The notes beneath the pieces were generated by a model. That model had not been told where the DNA came from. It made no database searches and saw only the letters and a program-made list of their open reading frames with translations. The translations under genes were made by a program, and so were the position numbers. From contig JARDYH010000004.1 of NCBI GenBank assembly GCA_029215795.1, forward strand, positions 202,224,017-202,288,016: DNA of 64,000 nucleotides. The letters run 5' to 3'. Positions 46,245 to 57,795 of this stretch are shown here, one piece after another (positions within the stretch are counted from its first letter, which is position 1; each line of letters starts with the position of its first letter). Source of the DNA: Anniella stebbinsi (taxonomy: Eukaryota; Chordata; Lepidosauria; Squamata; Anniellidae).

Positions 46245-46330
46245 AAGGCAGAGATGGGGAAACCATGGCCGTCATGGGAGTTGGGGCTCCAATGACATCT
46301 GAAAGGCCCCAAGTTCCCTATTCCTGCTGT
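46245..46330. repeat. Family G-like fragment
   Basis: CATGGGAGTTGGGGCTCCAA, ACATCTGAAAGGCCCCAAG and TTCCCTATTCCTGCTGTAA resemble the G arm and its flank. Confidence 0.4.
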
Positions 46331-47880
46331 AAGTGTACCTCACATTGTAAATCCTATCCATTCATAGCCCCAGAATGAAATCCTTGACCTGCTTTGAAAA
46401 TAATTTGAAGCTTTTGTCTCCCCCCATTCAAGAGCATTTTCTTTGTTTTTTAAAAAATAGTTTGATACTTTCATCAGGAAAGTCAGCAAATCTTCCCGAG
46501 GGAATGGAGTCACATGCTCCTTAACAATAGCACCACTCAGCAACATAAATGCCTGGCCCTTTGAGACAAAGTTTTTCGCAGAGGTGCAGAATGGCAGTTT
46601 TATTTCTTGCAAAAGCGCAGATTGCTTCGAACAGGCAGAAAGTATAAAGCAATTGATTATAATGGTGCCACAGCAATTTCTGGATCTCCATTTGTTTAGA
46701 AAATGAGCCACAGAAGAGCTTTCACTGGAAGTGCTGAGTCGCTAACGGGATGCCAACGGCTAAAGCACAATGCCATGAGTCGTCAGAAACTTGGTAACAA
46801 TCAAGAAAGGCCAGTGAGAAATGCAGAGGCAGGATGCCAAGTGACAATGAGCAAATCAGGGTGTGTGGCATCTTCTAAAGTACCAATTCAGTCCGTCTCT
46901 TTACGATGCACACAGGTCTTACAGAACAAGTCCTTTCTTTACTTTTGCCCAACAACAGCTTCCCGAAAAAGATTGTTCTTTGCTTCATCAAGCCCATCCG
47001 CAGGTCAAGCATGACATGCTTTTTTTTTTAAGTCATTTTCCTCTCTTTTTAAGAGGTTTCTAAATAGATTATCATAACAGACATATCCAGAAATGTGTGT
47101 CTAGGAGCTGTATCTCCCCCTATTTTTACTCTAGAGTAGGCCCAGGGTATGTAGTCCAGATGTTAAAATCTCACCCGTGCAGTAGGGTCCTGATCCAAAT
47201 GTGGGGGCCCTGCACCTATTCTACAATAAAAATGGGGGGAAGAAATAGGTGCTACACATATATTCCAAGTAACATCTGTTTTGGCCCTTGTTCTGTATAA
47301 CTGAAGGGCTTGTATTGATCTCAGGGCCTTCACACATCTTATGTGCCCCATTTTAGAAAATCAGCCTTTGCAATTACTAGATATAGGCAAACCACCGTGA
47401 TATCCCCGTGACCTCATGAGTAGGATAGTTGTCATTTACAGCCTTCCAAATTACAGTAATCGTAACAGGTTGCTATAGTAATGCATGAGGAGTTAGCAAG
47501 AATGCTAAATCATTTTACTCTTTGATTATAATTGTCCTGACAAGTATTTCCTATATTCTCACAGTCAAGGGCATTTAACTTCCCTGCGCCCAAGTACTGC
47601 CATTTGCATTGCTCCAAAGTTTTCAAATGCCTAGACTCTAATAAGGGGGATAGTCCTCATGAATATAATCTGGTATCTCTGTAGGTGGGGTTGGAACTAT
47701 CTACAAAAGGGCTGCAGGAACTTTTTAAAGTTGAGGGCTGCATTTCTTCAGGGGAAAGAATGGGGGAGGCTGGATAGCAATATTCAGCAGGGCTAGTGGC
47801 AAATGAGGCCAAGGCAGAAAGGGTAACCCCAATTTTGGTCTCTATTCACCCCATCACCCAATCATTCTGTGTCTCTCAGT
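46331..47880. other. No recognisable feature
   Basis: Intergenic; one minus-strand open frame near 46340-46711 has no recognisable domain. Confidence 0.45.
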
Positions 47881-47887
47881 AGATCAG

Positions 47888-48017
47888 CTTTGCCCAACCT
47901 GACATCCTCCAGATGTATTGATTGCAATTCCCATAATTCCCAACCAACATGGCCAATGGCTGAGAATTATGGGTGTTGTAGTCCAGCACATCTGGAATGT
48001 GGCTGGTTGGGGAAAGG
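47888..48017. repeat. Fold-back repeat, family G copy 4 (longest arms)
   Basis: TGCCCAACCTGACATCCTCC pairs imperfectly with CTGGAATGTGGCTGGTTGG, and GCAATTCCCATAATTC with GAATTATGGGTGTTG, giving a hairpin of about 130 bp. Confidence 0.65.
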
Positions 48018-48660
48018 CTGTATATCAACAAGGTCTTCTGACTCCTAATTGTTTAACAATAGCAGCAACAAAATAATGCTACTGGCTCTAAATTATACTG
48101 GTGACATGGTGAAAGCTTGGGATACAAGGAGTGTATATGGTATAAGAGGACTGTGTGAGCTCCATTCAGTTCTGGTACCCCAATATCTGGGCTCAAAATT
48201 CTTTAATTGTAAGAATTTTGCCCCATTCAGAGAGCTGTGTTTTTCACCCACACAGAGATTGTGTTGTTTTCCATCCCCCCCCCCCACGCTGAACAAGGTC
48301 ATCATGGGTATTTTGTGGTTTATCTGTCTCTGATGTTAATGCTTTATATATTCTAATTAAACATAAGTATTCTCCCATGAATATTAAAGAGACCAATTTC
48401 CTTCAATGTTTTATGGCATTTGCAAAATTATAATCTCTGCAATGCCTGCCAGAACTGAGCTGTCAAGTCTGTTTACAATGCAGTGAAAAACTATTTACTG
48501 GGACATACAAATGTAACATTTGCATTTGTAACAGGAATATGTGTGGTGCTTGAACTCGATTATGGTAAAAAGATGCATCTCTCAGTTGTTCTTTTTAAAG
48601 TCAGATGTATTCAGATTTGGCCTTTCTCCCATCCCATTAATAAACACACACACTGATTTC
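48018..48660. other. No recognisable feature
   Basis: Intergenic; nothing assigned. Confidence 0.5.
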
Positions 48661-49512
48661 TAGGGATGTGCACTGACCCCCCGGAGCGGAGCGGATAGCG
48701 GATCGGAATCGGACCTGGGGGGTTGGATCGGATTGGATTGGATCAGAGGTTGGGTGGATCCGATCCGATCCCGATCCACAGATCGGATGTCCGATCCGCG
48801 GATCGGATGCCATTTTGAATGCATTTCCCCATAGCCTAGTATTGTGTTACTAAAATGCCTATAACTTTTTCATTTTTAAAGATAGAAGGATGAAACGTGG
48901 GCACTTTGTAGATGGGTTAGGGGTAGTTATCCGTGAGAAACTTCAGAAAGATTGGTGCAGGCATTTTGTGGCAATTAATTTTTTAATAAATAACCAGGAA
49001 TGCCTATAACTTTTTCATTTTTAATGTTCCACACATGAAACTTTGCCACATTGTAGGTGGTACATTGGGATCTATGTGTGTGAAATTTCAGAAACGTAGG
49101 TGCCACTACACGCTTGAAGCTATGTTTCTGAAATTTCTCCACATTAGACATACCACTTTGGTTCACTTGTGTGATGAATTTTAGAAGCATAGCTTCAAGC
49201 GTGTAGTGGCAAGGTATTTTTGAAACAATGAGGAAAGAAACTCCTATAACATTTTTATTTTAAAAGTTAGAAGTCTGAAAGTTGCTCACTTTGTAGATGG
49301 GTTAGGGGTAGTTGTCTGTCAGAAATTTCAGAATAATAGGTCCAGGCATTTGGTGGCTATGATTTTTTTAGATTTAAAGTTAAAACAACACCGAATTTTG
49401 ACAGATAAAAGAGGGAGGGGGAGGTGGGAGAGGGGGGGTGCAATTGACAGCCCAAGCCTCTGTGGAAAAACTTTTGTAACTTTTAATCTAAAAAATTTGT
49501 AGCCACCAAATG
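48661..49512. mobile_element. Family F copy 2 with satellite-like modules, interrupted on the right by an L2
   Basis: Starts TAGGGATGTGCACTGACC; 48680-48810 is packed with GGATCGGA/GATCCGATC units. Three diverged modules follow, each opening CCTATAACTTTTTCATTTTT or similar (48859, 49002, 49240) and containing ACTTTGTAGATGGGTTAGG or a variant. A perfect 24-bp inverted pair lies at 49101-49124 and 49188-49211, and 49341-49385 is complementary to 49466-49510. No protein coding. Confidence 0.55.
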
Positions 49513-50698
49513 CCTGGACGTGGTGCTTGGGGAACATTGCTTGGCCCCGTGGATTCTCCAGTATGGGGTTCCGCAGGGGTCAGTTTTGTCCCCCATGCTG
49601 TTCAACATCTACATGAAACCGTTGAGTGCAGTCATCCGGAGTTTTGGAGTGCGTTGTCATCAGTACGCTGATGACACGCAGCTCTACTTCTCCTTTTCAT
49701 CTTCATCAGGTGAGGCTGTGGATGTGCTGAACCAGTGCCTGGCTGCAACAATGGACTGGATGAGGGCTAATAAACTGAAACTCAATCCAGACAAGATTGA
49801 GACGCTGTTAGTGGGTGGTTCCGCTGTCTGGATGGAGGGTGTTCAACCTGTTCTGGATGGGGTTGCACTCCCCTTGAAGGAACGGGTTCGTAGCTTGGGG
49901 GTTCTCCTAGAACGACCTCTGTCACTTGAGGCGCAGGTGGCCTCAGTGGCACGGAGTGCCTTCTACCAACTTCGGTTGGTGGCCCAGCTATGTCCTTATC
50001 TGGACAGGGATAACCTGGCTTTAGTTGTCCATGCTCTGGTAACCTCCAAGTTAGATTACTGCAATGCACTCTACGTGGGGCTGCCTTTGAAGGTGGTTCG
50101 GAAGCTGCAGCTTGTGCAAAATGCAGCGGCCAGATTGATAACTGGAACCAGTAGGTTCGAGCATATAAGACCTACTCTGGCCCGCTTGCATTGGCTGCCT
50201 GTATGTTTCCGAGCCCAATTCAAGGTGCTGGTTTTAACCTATAAAGCCTTACACGGCTTGGGACCACAATACCTGATGGAATGCCTTTCCCGACATGAAC
50301 CTACCTGAACACTACGTTCAACATCTAAGGCCCTCCTACGAGTGCCTCCTCCGAGGGAATCTTGGAGGTCGGCAACAAGAGAGAGGGCCTTCTCTGTGGT
50401 GGCCCCCCGATTGTGGAACGATCTCCCTGACGAGGCCTGCCTGGCGCCAACATTGTTATCTTTTCAGCGCCAGGTCAAGGCTTTCCTCTTTTTTTTGTTT
50501 TGTTTTGTTTTGTTTTTGTAGCTTTTTGAAGTGTTGTAGTGGTTTTAAATGTACAGATTGTGTGTATGTTGTATGTTTTTGCTTTTTTTAATTTTTGTAT
50601 ATTGTTTTTAATTGTTTTTAATCCTATGTAAACCGCCCAGAGAGCTTCGGCTATGGGGCGGTATACAAATGTAATAAATAAATAAATATAAATAAATA
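49513..50698 (+). mobile_element. L2-clade LINE, first subfamily, 5'-truncated, very young
   Basis: Begins in RT motif B (YGVPQGSVLSPMLFNIYMKP) and continues through HQYADDTQLY (motif C), LKLNPDKIETLLVGG, SLGVLLE, HALVTSKLDYCNALYVGLPL and RFEHIRPTLARLHWLPVCF. A TGA interrupts at 50306-50308 and a short frame change follows. The L2 tail (GAGAGCTTCGGCTATGGGGC, then AAATA repeats) is intact. By eye it differs from the element at 53155 by only a few bases per 200. Confidence 0.93.
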
Positions 50699-51060
50699 GG
50701 GACTGTGAAGTAGTCTAGCAATGGCTAAGCACCCAAGCACTGAGCAGGCACCCAAGTCAGCTGGTCCCAGTCTAACCTGTTATGATAAGATGTATTTTAT
50801 TTCTGTATAAATTGTAGCATTTCCCCCCAAATTTTCCTTGACACATAATAATTAGTCCAGACACATTTTATGCCATTCTGTGTCCTCTTTTGTCCTTTTT
50901 TTTTGTTTTGGAGGGTGGGAGGGAGAGGTAGTGTGTAAGTGTGTAAGTGACTGCCTTACATGGAAGCAGAGAGTCTTACTATGGAAAACTTCAATTGCTT
51001 GGATTGTCCGTGAAAATATCTTTGGGTGTTTCACCATGACTACGTTGTTGTCCTTTGAGT
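50699..51060. other. No recognisable feature
   Basis: Intergenic; nothing assigned. Confidence 0.5.
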
Positions 51061-51151
51061 CAGTGGAAGCTGGTGGCTCCCATTTCAGTGGGGCAGTGAA
51101 TCCACTCCGGGTTTCAGTTGGAACCAGTCAGAACTCTGAAGGAGCTTTTTG
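51061..51151. mobile_element. Palindromic MITE, family D copy 3, half element
   Basis: CAGTGGAAGCTGGTGGCTCC through AACCAGTCAGAACTCTGAAG, one arm only. Confidence 0.65.
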
Positions 51152-53069
51152 TTATTCATCAAGATCACCTTCAGTTCCCGCCACATCTGATGAAGACACG
51201 TTCATTGAGTTATTCATGTTCACATTCATTTCAGTTTGTTTTTGTTTGTCTTTCACTTTTTAAGCCTTTTTTGTTGTTTTCACCGCCATCAGCAGCAAAA
51301 ACAGCAGTTTCTGACTTCAATGAGTGCCCCTGCAAGCCTCCATCTTTTCACCCAAGATGACCTGGACATCATGTTGTGCTGGGGGCTTTTTGCAGGGGGC
51401 AGGAAGAGAATGGCATCTGTACTGGCAGCTGCTGGTGGTTGTTATGTTCCCCCTACATAGCCCCAGTATGACATGATGTCTGGGCATCTGAGAGATGGGG
51501 GAGAGGGAAGGGGAATACCCCCCCCCCAGAAGCATTCACTGCTGTCTGTACTAACCCCACACAAATAAGCCCCCCTTACACCCTGAAATGTAGGAATGAA
51601 CAGGAATGGGATCCTGAATGGAAGCCCCATCTGTGACCAATTGTGTGTTTTTTGTATTTGTTTTGGAGTGAATAACAATTAAATTGAGCCGGCTCCATTC
51701 ATTGTGAAATGAAAGCGCATGCCCATAAAGGTCCTCTCCTACGCCCCTCCATATTGTATTTCCCCACTCCCACTCCACCCCTGGTGAAACTTGTTAGTGT
51801 AAAGCAGATTGGAGACAGCACCTGGACGGAGGCATTTAGTTAGGTAGTTAGTTAGTTAGTTAGTTAGTTAGTTATAGGATTGTTATCCTACCTTTCTGCC
51901 AAAAAAAGCTCCCAGAGCAGTTTACAAAGTTAAAATAAATAAATAAGACAGTCCCTGGATGGAATCTTCCAATCTAAAAGGCACAACACAAAAGGATAGG
52001 AAATTGGGAGGGAAAAGGGAAAAAAGCATGTTCAGGCACTAGATACAAATTTCAGCAGGTCACGGAGTTGGATCTAAATGCAGTGGAAGGGTGGCCACTT
52101 CCTCTTCCTTTGAAGTCCTCAGCAGTGGCAGTTGGTAGCAGGAGAGGGGGGGGCTCTCAGATCGAACTGTATCCAGGCATGATAGAGGGGTGCATGACTG
52201 CTGCTTCCTCTCCTTTTGATGTCTCACTAGTGACATCATATGTATCACTACATACATAAATAAATGAACAAAAAAACAAGTAATTGTGGTTCTTCATGAG
52301 TTGTGACACACCAAAAGGATTTACTTATAATGTTGCACTTATTCCTTCTATGTCTCACATCGGTTTCTTTTTTCTGTGTTTATACATCTAGTTAATTCAG
52401 TAGCTTTCCCTCTTTGTGCATTCATGTGCTATAAATAAGCCAAACATCAAACTGGAAAGGAACATGCTCTTTCCACATGTTTTCTTTTTATGGTATGAAA
52501 ATGTACAATCCTTGCACCATGCTTTAATTTTCCCCTTCCCTTTGTGTTCATAATTTATTGCCCAATGTTAGCCGTGCTTGCTTGTAAACAATTATAATCC
52601 ATTTTCAAATATTTTTTAGGACTGCAGGCTTAGTACAGGAACATTCTTCAGGGCATCGCTATATAAATCTGGCCACAAGGGGGCACCATCATCAAAAATT
52701 ACTTCCATGGTATGGGAGAAATCTAGGGAACAGTGAAATACTGTTGCTGCTGTTTTAAAGGTAACATGAATAATCCCATCATTTTATCATCTTGTCTGAG
52801 AGGTTTAACTATACATTGCGTGTGATTGTTTAAAATTCTCTTCAGAGGATGTGCATGCCTCCTCTCCAGCACTGGAGTGTATGTTTTCCAGATTATTATT
52901 TTTTAAAGCTATGCTGTAACAAGAGGTACACACACACACGACATTGATGGAATGCAAGAGGAGTGTTATGAGGCTGCAAAGGCTACAGATGCCCCCTAGC
53001 ACTGGCATGCACTGCTGTTGATGCCTGTGCTGGAAATATTTCCCCACCACTTCTGGTTTCTGAGAGCAA
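51152..53069. other. Intergenic with an (AGTT)n tract and a LINE-tail-like patch
   Basis: (AGTT)n at 51838-51873. The next 165 bp (to about 52040, with AGACAGTCCCTGGATGGAAT and CTAAAAGGCACAACACAAAA) resembles 21662-21800 and is probably a decayed LINE tail. No exon seen in the rest. Confidence 0.45.
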
Positions 53070-53145
53070 GGCCAGAACTACACCAAGCAGGATATGACAC
53101 TTTGAAAAAGGTTTGAGAACTGTACATGGAGTGCGCCATGAGCCC
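53070..53145. mobile_element. Palindromic MITE, family B fragment
   Basis: GGCCAGAACTACACCAAGCA, GGATATGACACTTTG, then lost where the L2 begins. Confidence 0.55.
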
Positions 53146-53360
53146 CAAAGACCACCACCACCCTCCAGAGGATTTCAGCCTGGCAAACTGCCACTCCCTG
53201 CAGGACCAGGCCCCCAGGTACTGAGCCAGCTGCTGTGGACAATTACATCTCTCCCCCTCCCTTCCTAGGAGGGATATTTAAGCTGCTGGCTGAGGGGGCC
53301 TGGGAAAGCCATCAAACTGCAGAAGAGGGAGGCCTGTTGCCAGGGGAGGAGAAGAGTGTG

Positions 53361-53432
<72 letters not shown>
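53361..53432. repeat. (CCTG)18 microsatellite in the L2 leader
   Basis: Eighteen perfect CCTG units, 72 bp, ending in CTGG. Probably expanded after or during insertion of the L2. Confidence 0.97.
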
Positions 53433-53508
53433 CTGGCTTTTTGTTTTTTTCTTGTGGTTTTTTTTTTGTTGTTGTTGTTGTTCCCCCCCCTTTCCCCAGG
53501 CTTGAGCT

Positions 53509-56500
53509 ATGTGCCTGGGAGGGAGGATACAGGGCCAGGTGGGGGGATCTGAGGGGAGCACAATCAGGGTAGTGACGGGTAGAGGGAGATATGGCGTTGT
53601 GAGGAGGACTTGCCAGGTTAGGGAAACAAGGCCCAGACAGTTAATGGCTGTGCCTTGTTCCAGTCACCCTCACACTCACAGGCTTGTTGGTTGCCTTATC
53701 AACCAGCCCTCAGGCCTCCGGGTGCTGCTTTTAAATGCCAGATCAATGCATAACAAGATCTCCCTCATCCACGACTTAATTGTGGATGAGGCAGCCGATC
53801 TGGCATGTATAACTGAGACCTGGGTGGGAGAGCAGGGAGGAGTTAGTCTCTCCCAGTTATGCCCACTGGGGTACTTGGTTCAGCAGCAGGGTAGACTTGA
53901 GGGCCGGGGAGGAGGGGTTGCTGTGGTCTATAGGAATTCCATCCCCCTCTGCAGGCTCCCTGTCCATGTGACTACTGGTCTGGAGTGTTTGCACCATGTG
54001 TTGGGCCAACAGGTGTACTGCCCACCCCACTGCTCAACAGACTCCCTAGCTGAGCTGACAGAGGTGGTCTCTGGTGTACTGTTGAGGTCCCCGAGACTCT
54101 TAGTTCTGGGGGATGTCAACATTCATGCCGAGGGCACTTTATCTGGGGCAGCTCAGGATTTCATGGTCTCCATGACAACCATGGGACTGTCCCAAAATAC
54201 CATCGGCCCAACGCATGGAGCAGGGCACACTCTAGACCTGGTTTTTTCAACTGGACATGGAGATGGGGATCTGAAAGTGGGGGACTTTACATCAACCCCT
54301 CTGTCATGGTCAGATCACCACCTGCTGAGGTTTAGACTTACAGCAGCTTTTCCCCTCTGCAAGGGTGGGGGACCCATTAAGATGGTCCACCCCCGGAGGC
54401 TAATGGATCCAGATGGTTTCCAGAGGGCTCTGGGGAGTTTTCCGGCTGATAGGGCTGGCTCTCCTGTCGAAACCCTGGTTGATCTGTGGAATGCAGAAAT
54501 GACCCGGGCAGTTGACACGATTGCTCCTGAGCGCCCTCTCCTGTGTAGAGCTCGAACGGCTCCGTGGTATACCCCGGAGCTGAGAGTGATGAAACAAAAC
54601 AGGAGACGGCTTGAGGGCAGATGGAGATGAACTCCTGATGGATGCAATCAAACACTGGTAAGTGCTTATGGTAAGCTGTATTCAGGGGCAGTGAGGGCAG
54701 CAAAAAAACAATACTTTGCTGCCACTATTAAATCATCAACCTGCCGCCCAGCGGAGCTTTTCAGAGTTGTCTGGGGGCTTTTACATGCTGGCCCCAAGGA
54801 CATGGTAGAACCATCTGAGGCCCGCTGTAATACATTTGCTGGGCACTTCCAGAATAAAATCTCTGGCATCCGTCAGGACTTAGACTCCAGTGTTATAGCA
54901 GGTGAATCTAGTGAGGTATCCAGAGCACAGGCTTGTCCTGTTTTCTTGGATGAGTTTCAGTTGGTGCAGCTTGAGGATGTTGACAAGGTGCTTGGACAGG
55001 TTCGTGCAACCACTTCCATATTGGATCCTTGCCCCTCTTGGCTAATAAAAGCTAGCAGGGATGGAACAACTGGCTGGGCCAGGGAAGTGATTAATGCCTC
55101 TTTGCAAGAGGGAGTGGTCCCAGGCCTCCTGAAAGAGGCAGCAGTGAGACCACTCCTAAAGAAATCTTCCCTGGGCCCTGAAAATCTTAATAACTGCAGG
55201 CCAGTTGCAAATGTTCCATTCCTAGGCAAGGTCCTGGAGCGGGTGGTTGCGAGCCAGCTCCAGGCACTCTTGGATGAGACTGATTATCTGGATCCATTTC
55301 AGTCGGGTTTCAGGCCTGGTTTTGGTACGGAAACAGCCTTGGTCGCCCTGTATGATGACCTATGTCGGGAGAAAGACAGGGGGAGTGTGACTCTGTTGAT
55401 TCTCCTTGATCGCTCAGCGGCTTTCGATACCATCGACCATGGTATCTTTCTGGGATGACTGGCTGAGTTGGGAGTGGGAGGCACTGCATTGCAGTGATTT
55501 CGCTCCTACTTGGTGGGTCGGCTCCAGAAGGTGGTGCTTCGGGAACATTGCTTGGCCCCGTGGATTCTCCAGTATGGGGTTCCGCAGGGGTCAGTTTTGT
55601 CCCCCATGCTGTTCAACATCTACATGAAACCATTGAGTGCAGTCATCTGGAGTTTTGGAGTGCGTTGTCATCAGTACGCTGATGACACGCAGCTCTACTT
55701 CTCCTTTTCATCTTCATCAGGTGAGGCTGTGGATGTGCTGAACCAGTGCCTGGCTGCGACAATGGACTGGATGAGGGCTAATAAACTGAAACTCAATCCA
55801 GACAAGACTGAGACGCTGTTAGTGGGTGGTTCCGCTGTCTGGATGGAGGGTGTTCAACCTGTTCTGGATGGGGTTACACTCCCCTTGAAGGAGCAGGTTC
55901 GTAGCTTGGGGGTTCTCCTAGAACCATCTCTGTCACTTGAGGTGCAGGTGGCCTCAGTGGCACGGAGTGTCTTCTACCAACTTCAGTTGGTGGCCCAGCT
56001 ACGTCCCTATCTGGACAGGGATAACCTGGCTTCAGTTGTCCATGCTCTGGTAACCTCCAAGTTAGATTACTGCAATGCACTTTACGTGGGGCTGCTTTTG
56101 AAGGTGGTTCGGAAGCTGCAGCTTGTGCAAAATGCAGCGGCCAGATTGATAACTGGAACCAGTAGGTTCGAACATATAAGACCTACTCTGGCCCGCTTGC
56201 ATTGGCTGCCTGTATGTTTCCGAGCCCGGTTCAAAGTGCTGGTTTTAACCTATAAAGCCTTACATGGCTTGGGACCACAATACCTGATGGAACGCTTTTC
56301 CCGACATGAACCTACCCAAATACTACGTTCAACATCTAAGGCCCTCCTCCAAGTGCCTACTCCGAGGGAAGCTCGGAGGTCAGCAACAAGAGAGAAAGCC
56401 TTCTCTGTGGTGGCTCCCCAATTGTGGAACGATTTCCCCGATGAGGCCCGCCTGGTGCCAACATTGTTATCTTTTCGGCGCCCGGTCAAGACTTTCCTCT

Positions 56501-56526
56501 TCTCTCAGGCATTTGGCAATATCTGA
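53509..56526 (+). pseudogene. L2 LINE endonuclease-reverse transcriptase, one frame with three TGA codons
   Basis: All of 53509-56526 (1,005 codons plus stop) stays in one frame, broken only by TGA at 54628, 55456 and 55495; no frameshift is needed. APE endonuclease motifs in order (residues from the first ATG): LLNARS (74-79), ITETW (101), GDVNIH (201), LDLVF (242), SDHH (268). RT motifs: NNCRPVANVPFLGKVLERV, QSGFRPGFGTETAL, LDRSAAFDTIDH (A), GVPQGSVLSP (B), YADD (C, 55675-55686), KLNPDKTE (D), SLGVLL (E). The L2 C-terminal domain ends LLSFRRPVKTFLFSQAF. The catalytic aspartates are present. The first two TGAs are compatible with CGA decay and the third with TGG decay. Role if intact: target-primed reverse transcription of its own RNA. 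Confidence 0.93.
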
Positions 56527-56740
56527 GGAGCCTGGGATTTTGTTTCGTTTTGTTTTTTGTAGCTTTTTGAAGTGTTGTAGTGGTTTTAAATGTACAGATT
56601 GTGTGTATGTTGTATGTTTTTGCTGTTGTAATTTTTGTATATTGTTTTTAATTGTTTTTAATCCTATGTAAACCACCCAGAGAGCTTTGGCTATGGGGCG
56701 GTATACAAATGTAATAAATAAATAAATAAATAAAGGAGGG

Positions 56741-57059
56741 ATCTGGAAGCATTTGTCAGTAGGCCCTTGCTGGGGTCTGGGCCCTTGGCTCATATCTGAC
56801 CGTGCCTACCTTTGCTGTTCTGCCCCACCCAAGCATTTGGCCAGCATGGGAAAGGACTCGAGACCATACTAATACACATGGAGATCCACCAGCCCAATTG
56901 TTCTCAATGGGAGGGAAATGGGTGGGAGTTACCAAAAAACTGGAAGAAAAGGAGCTGTGAACACTGCTGCTTCTTCGCTTCTCCCGTGGAGGCAGGAGCC
57001 TGGCAAGGCTTAGGAAATGTCAGAGTGCTCCAATCTCAAAGTAATCTGGGGGCTGTCTA
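56741..57059. other. No recognisable feature
   Basis: Intergenic; nothing assigned. Confidence 0.5.
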
Positions 57060-57795
57060 TAAGAACATAACAAAAGTACATAAGAAGAGCCATGCTGGAT
57101 GAGACCAAGGGTCCATCTAGTTCAGCACTAGACCAGAAACCCACAACCAGGACATGGTGGAACAGCACCCTCCCACCCATATTCCCCAGCAACTTGTGTA
57201 TACAGGCTTAATGTCTCTGATACTGGAGGTTGCACTTAGCCATCAGGACTAGTAGCCTTCTTCTTCAGGAATTCATCCAACCCCTTTTAAAGACATCCAA
57301 ATTGGTGGCCTTCACTACATCTTGCGGTAGCAAATTCCATTGTTTAACTATGCTCTGTGTGAAGAAGAACTTCCTTTTACCTGTCCTGAATCTCCCACCA
57401 ATCAGCTTCATGGGATGACCCTGGGTTCTAGTATTATAGGTGAGGGAGAGAAATGTCTCCCTATCTGCATTCTTCACACCAGGCATAATTTTGTAGATCT
57501 CTATCAGGTCTCCCCTTTGCCTCCTTTTTTTCCAGGCTGAACAATCCCAGCTGTTGTAACCTTCCCTCATAGGGAAAATGCTCCAGTCCTGTGATCATTT
57601 TAGTTGCCTTTTCTGCACTTTTTCCAGCTCTACAATATCTTTTTTTAGGTGTGGTGACCAAAACTGTACACAGTATTCTTAGTGTGGTCTCACCATAGAT
57701 TTGTATAAAGGCAGCATGGCACTGGCAGTTGTAGTCTCAACTCCTTTTCTAATAATGTCTAAGATGGCATTTGCCTTCTTTACAGCAGCCGCACA
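57060..57795 (-). mobile_element. CR1 LINE 3' part with C-terminal coding remnant
   Basis: Minus strand encodes [69 protein letters not shown] and FFFTQSIVKQWNLLPQDVVK, the CR1 ORF2 C terminus, split by a frameshift near 57530. The 3' UTR ends at the ATAAGAAGAGCCATGCTGGA type terminus. It is the longest CR1 here. Confidence 0.9.

Larger units (their letters stand above)
53155..56740 (+). mobile_element. Near full-length L2-clade LINE, first subfamily
   Basis: About 3.6 kb: a 5' leader of roughly 350 bp holding (CCTG)18, an endonuclease-reverse transcriptase frame (53509-56526), a short 3' UTR, the conserved tail CCCAGAGAGCTTTGGCTATG and an (AAATA)n end. The coding strand and 3' end match the 49513 and 28389 copies. 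The 5' boundary is an estimate from where family B sequence stops. Confidence 0.88.

Noticed and set aside
53235..53561. Open frames rich in Cys-Leu-Pro-Ala or Gly-Arg-Gln-Ala repeats
   Set aside because: They are translations of the (CCTG)18 tract on both strands within the L2 leader.
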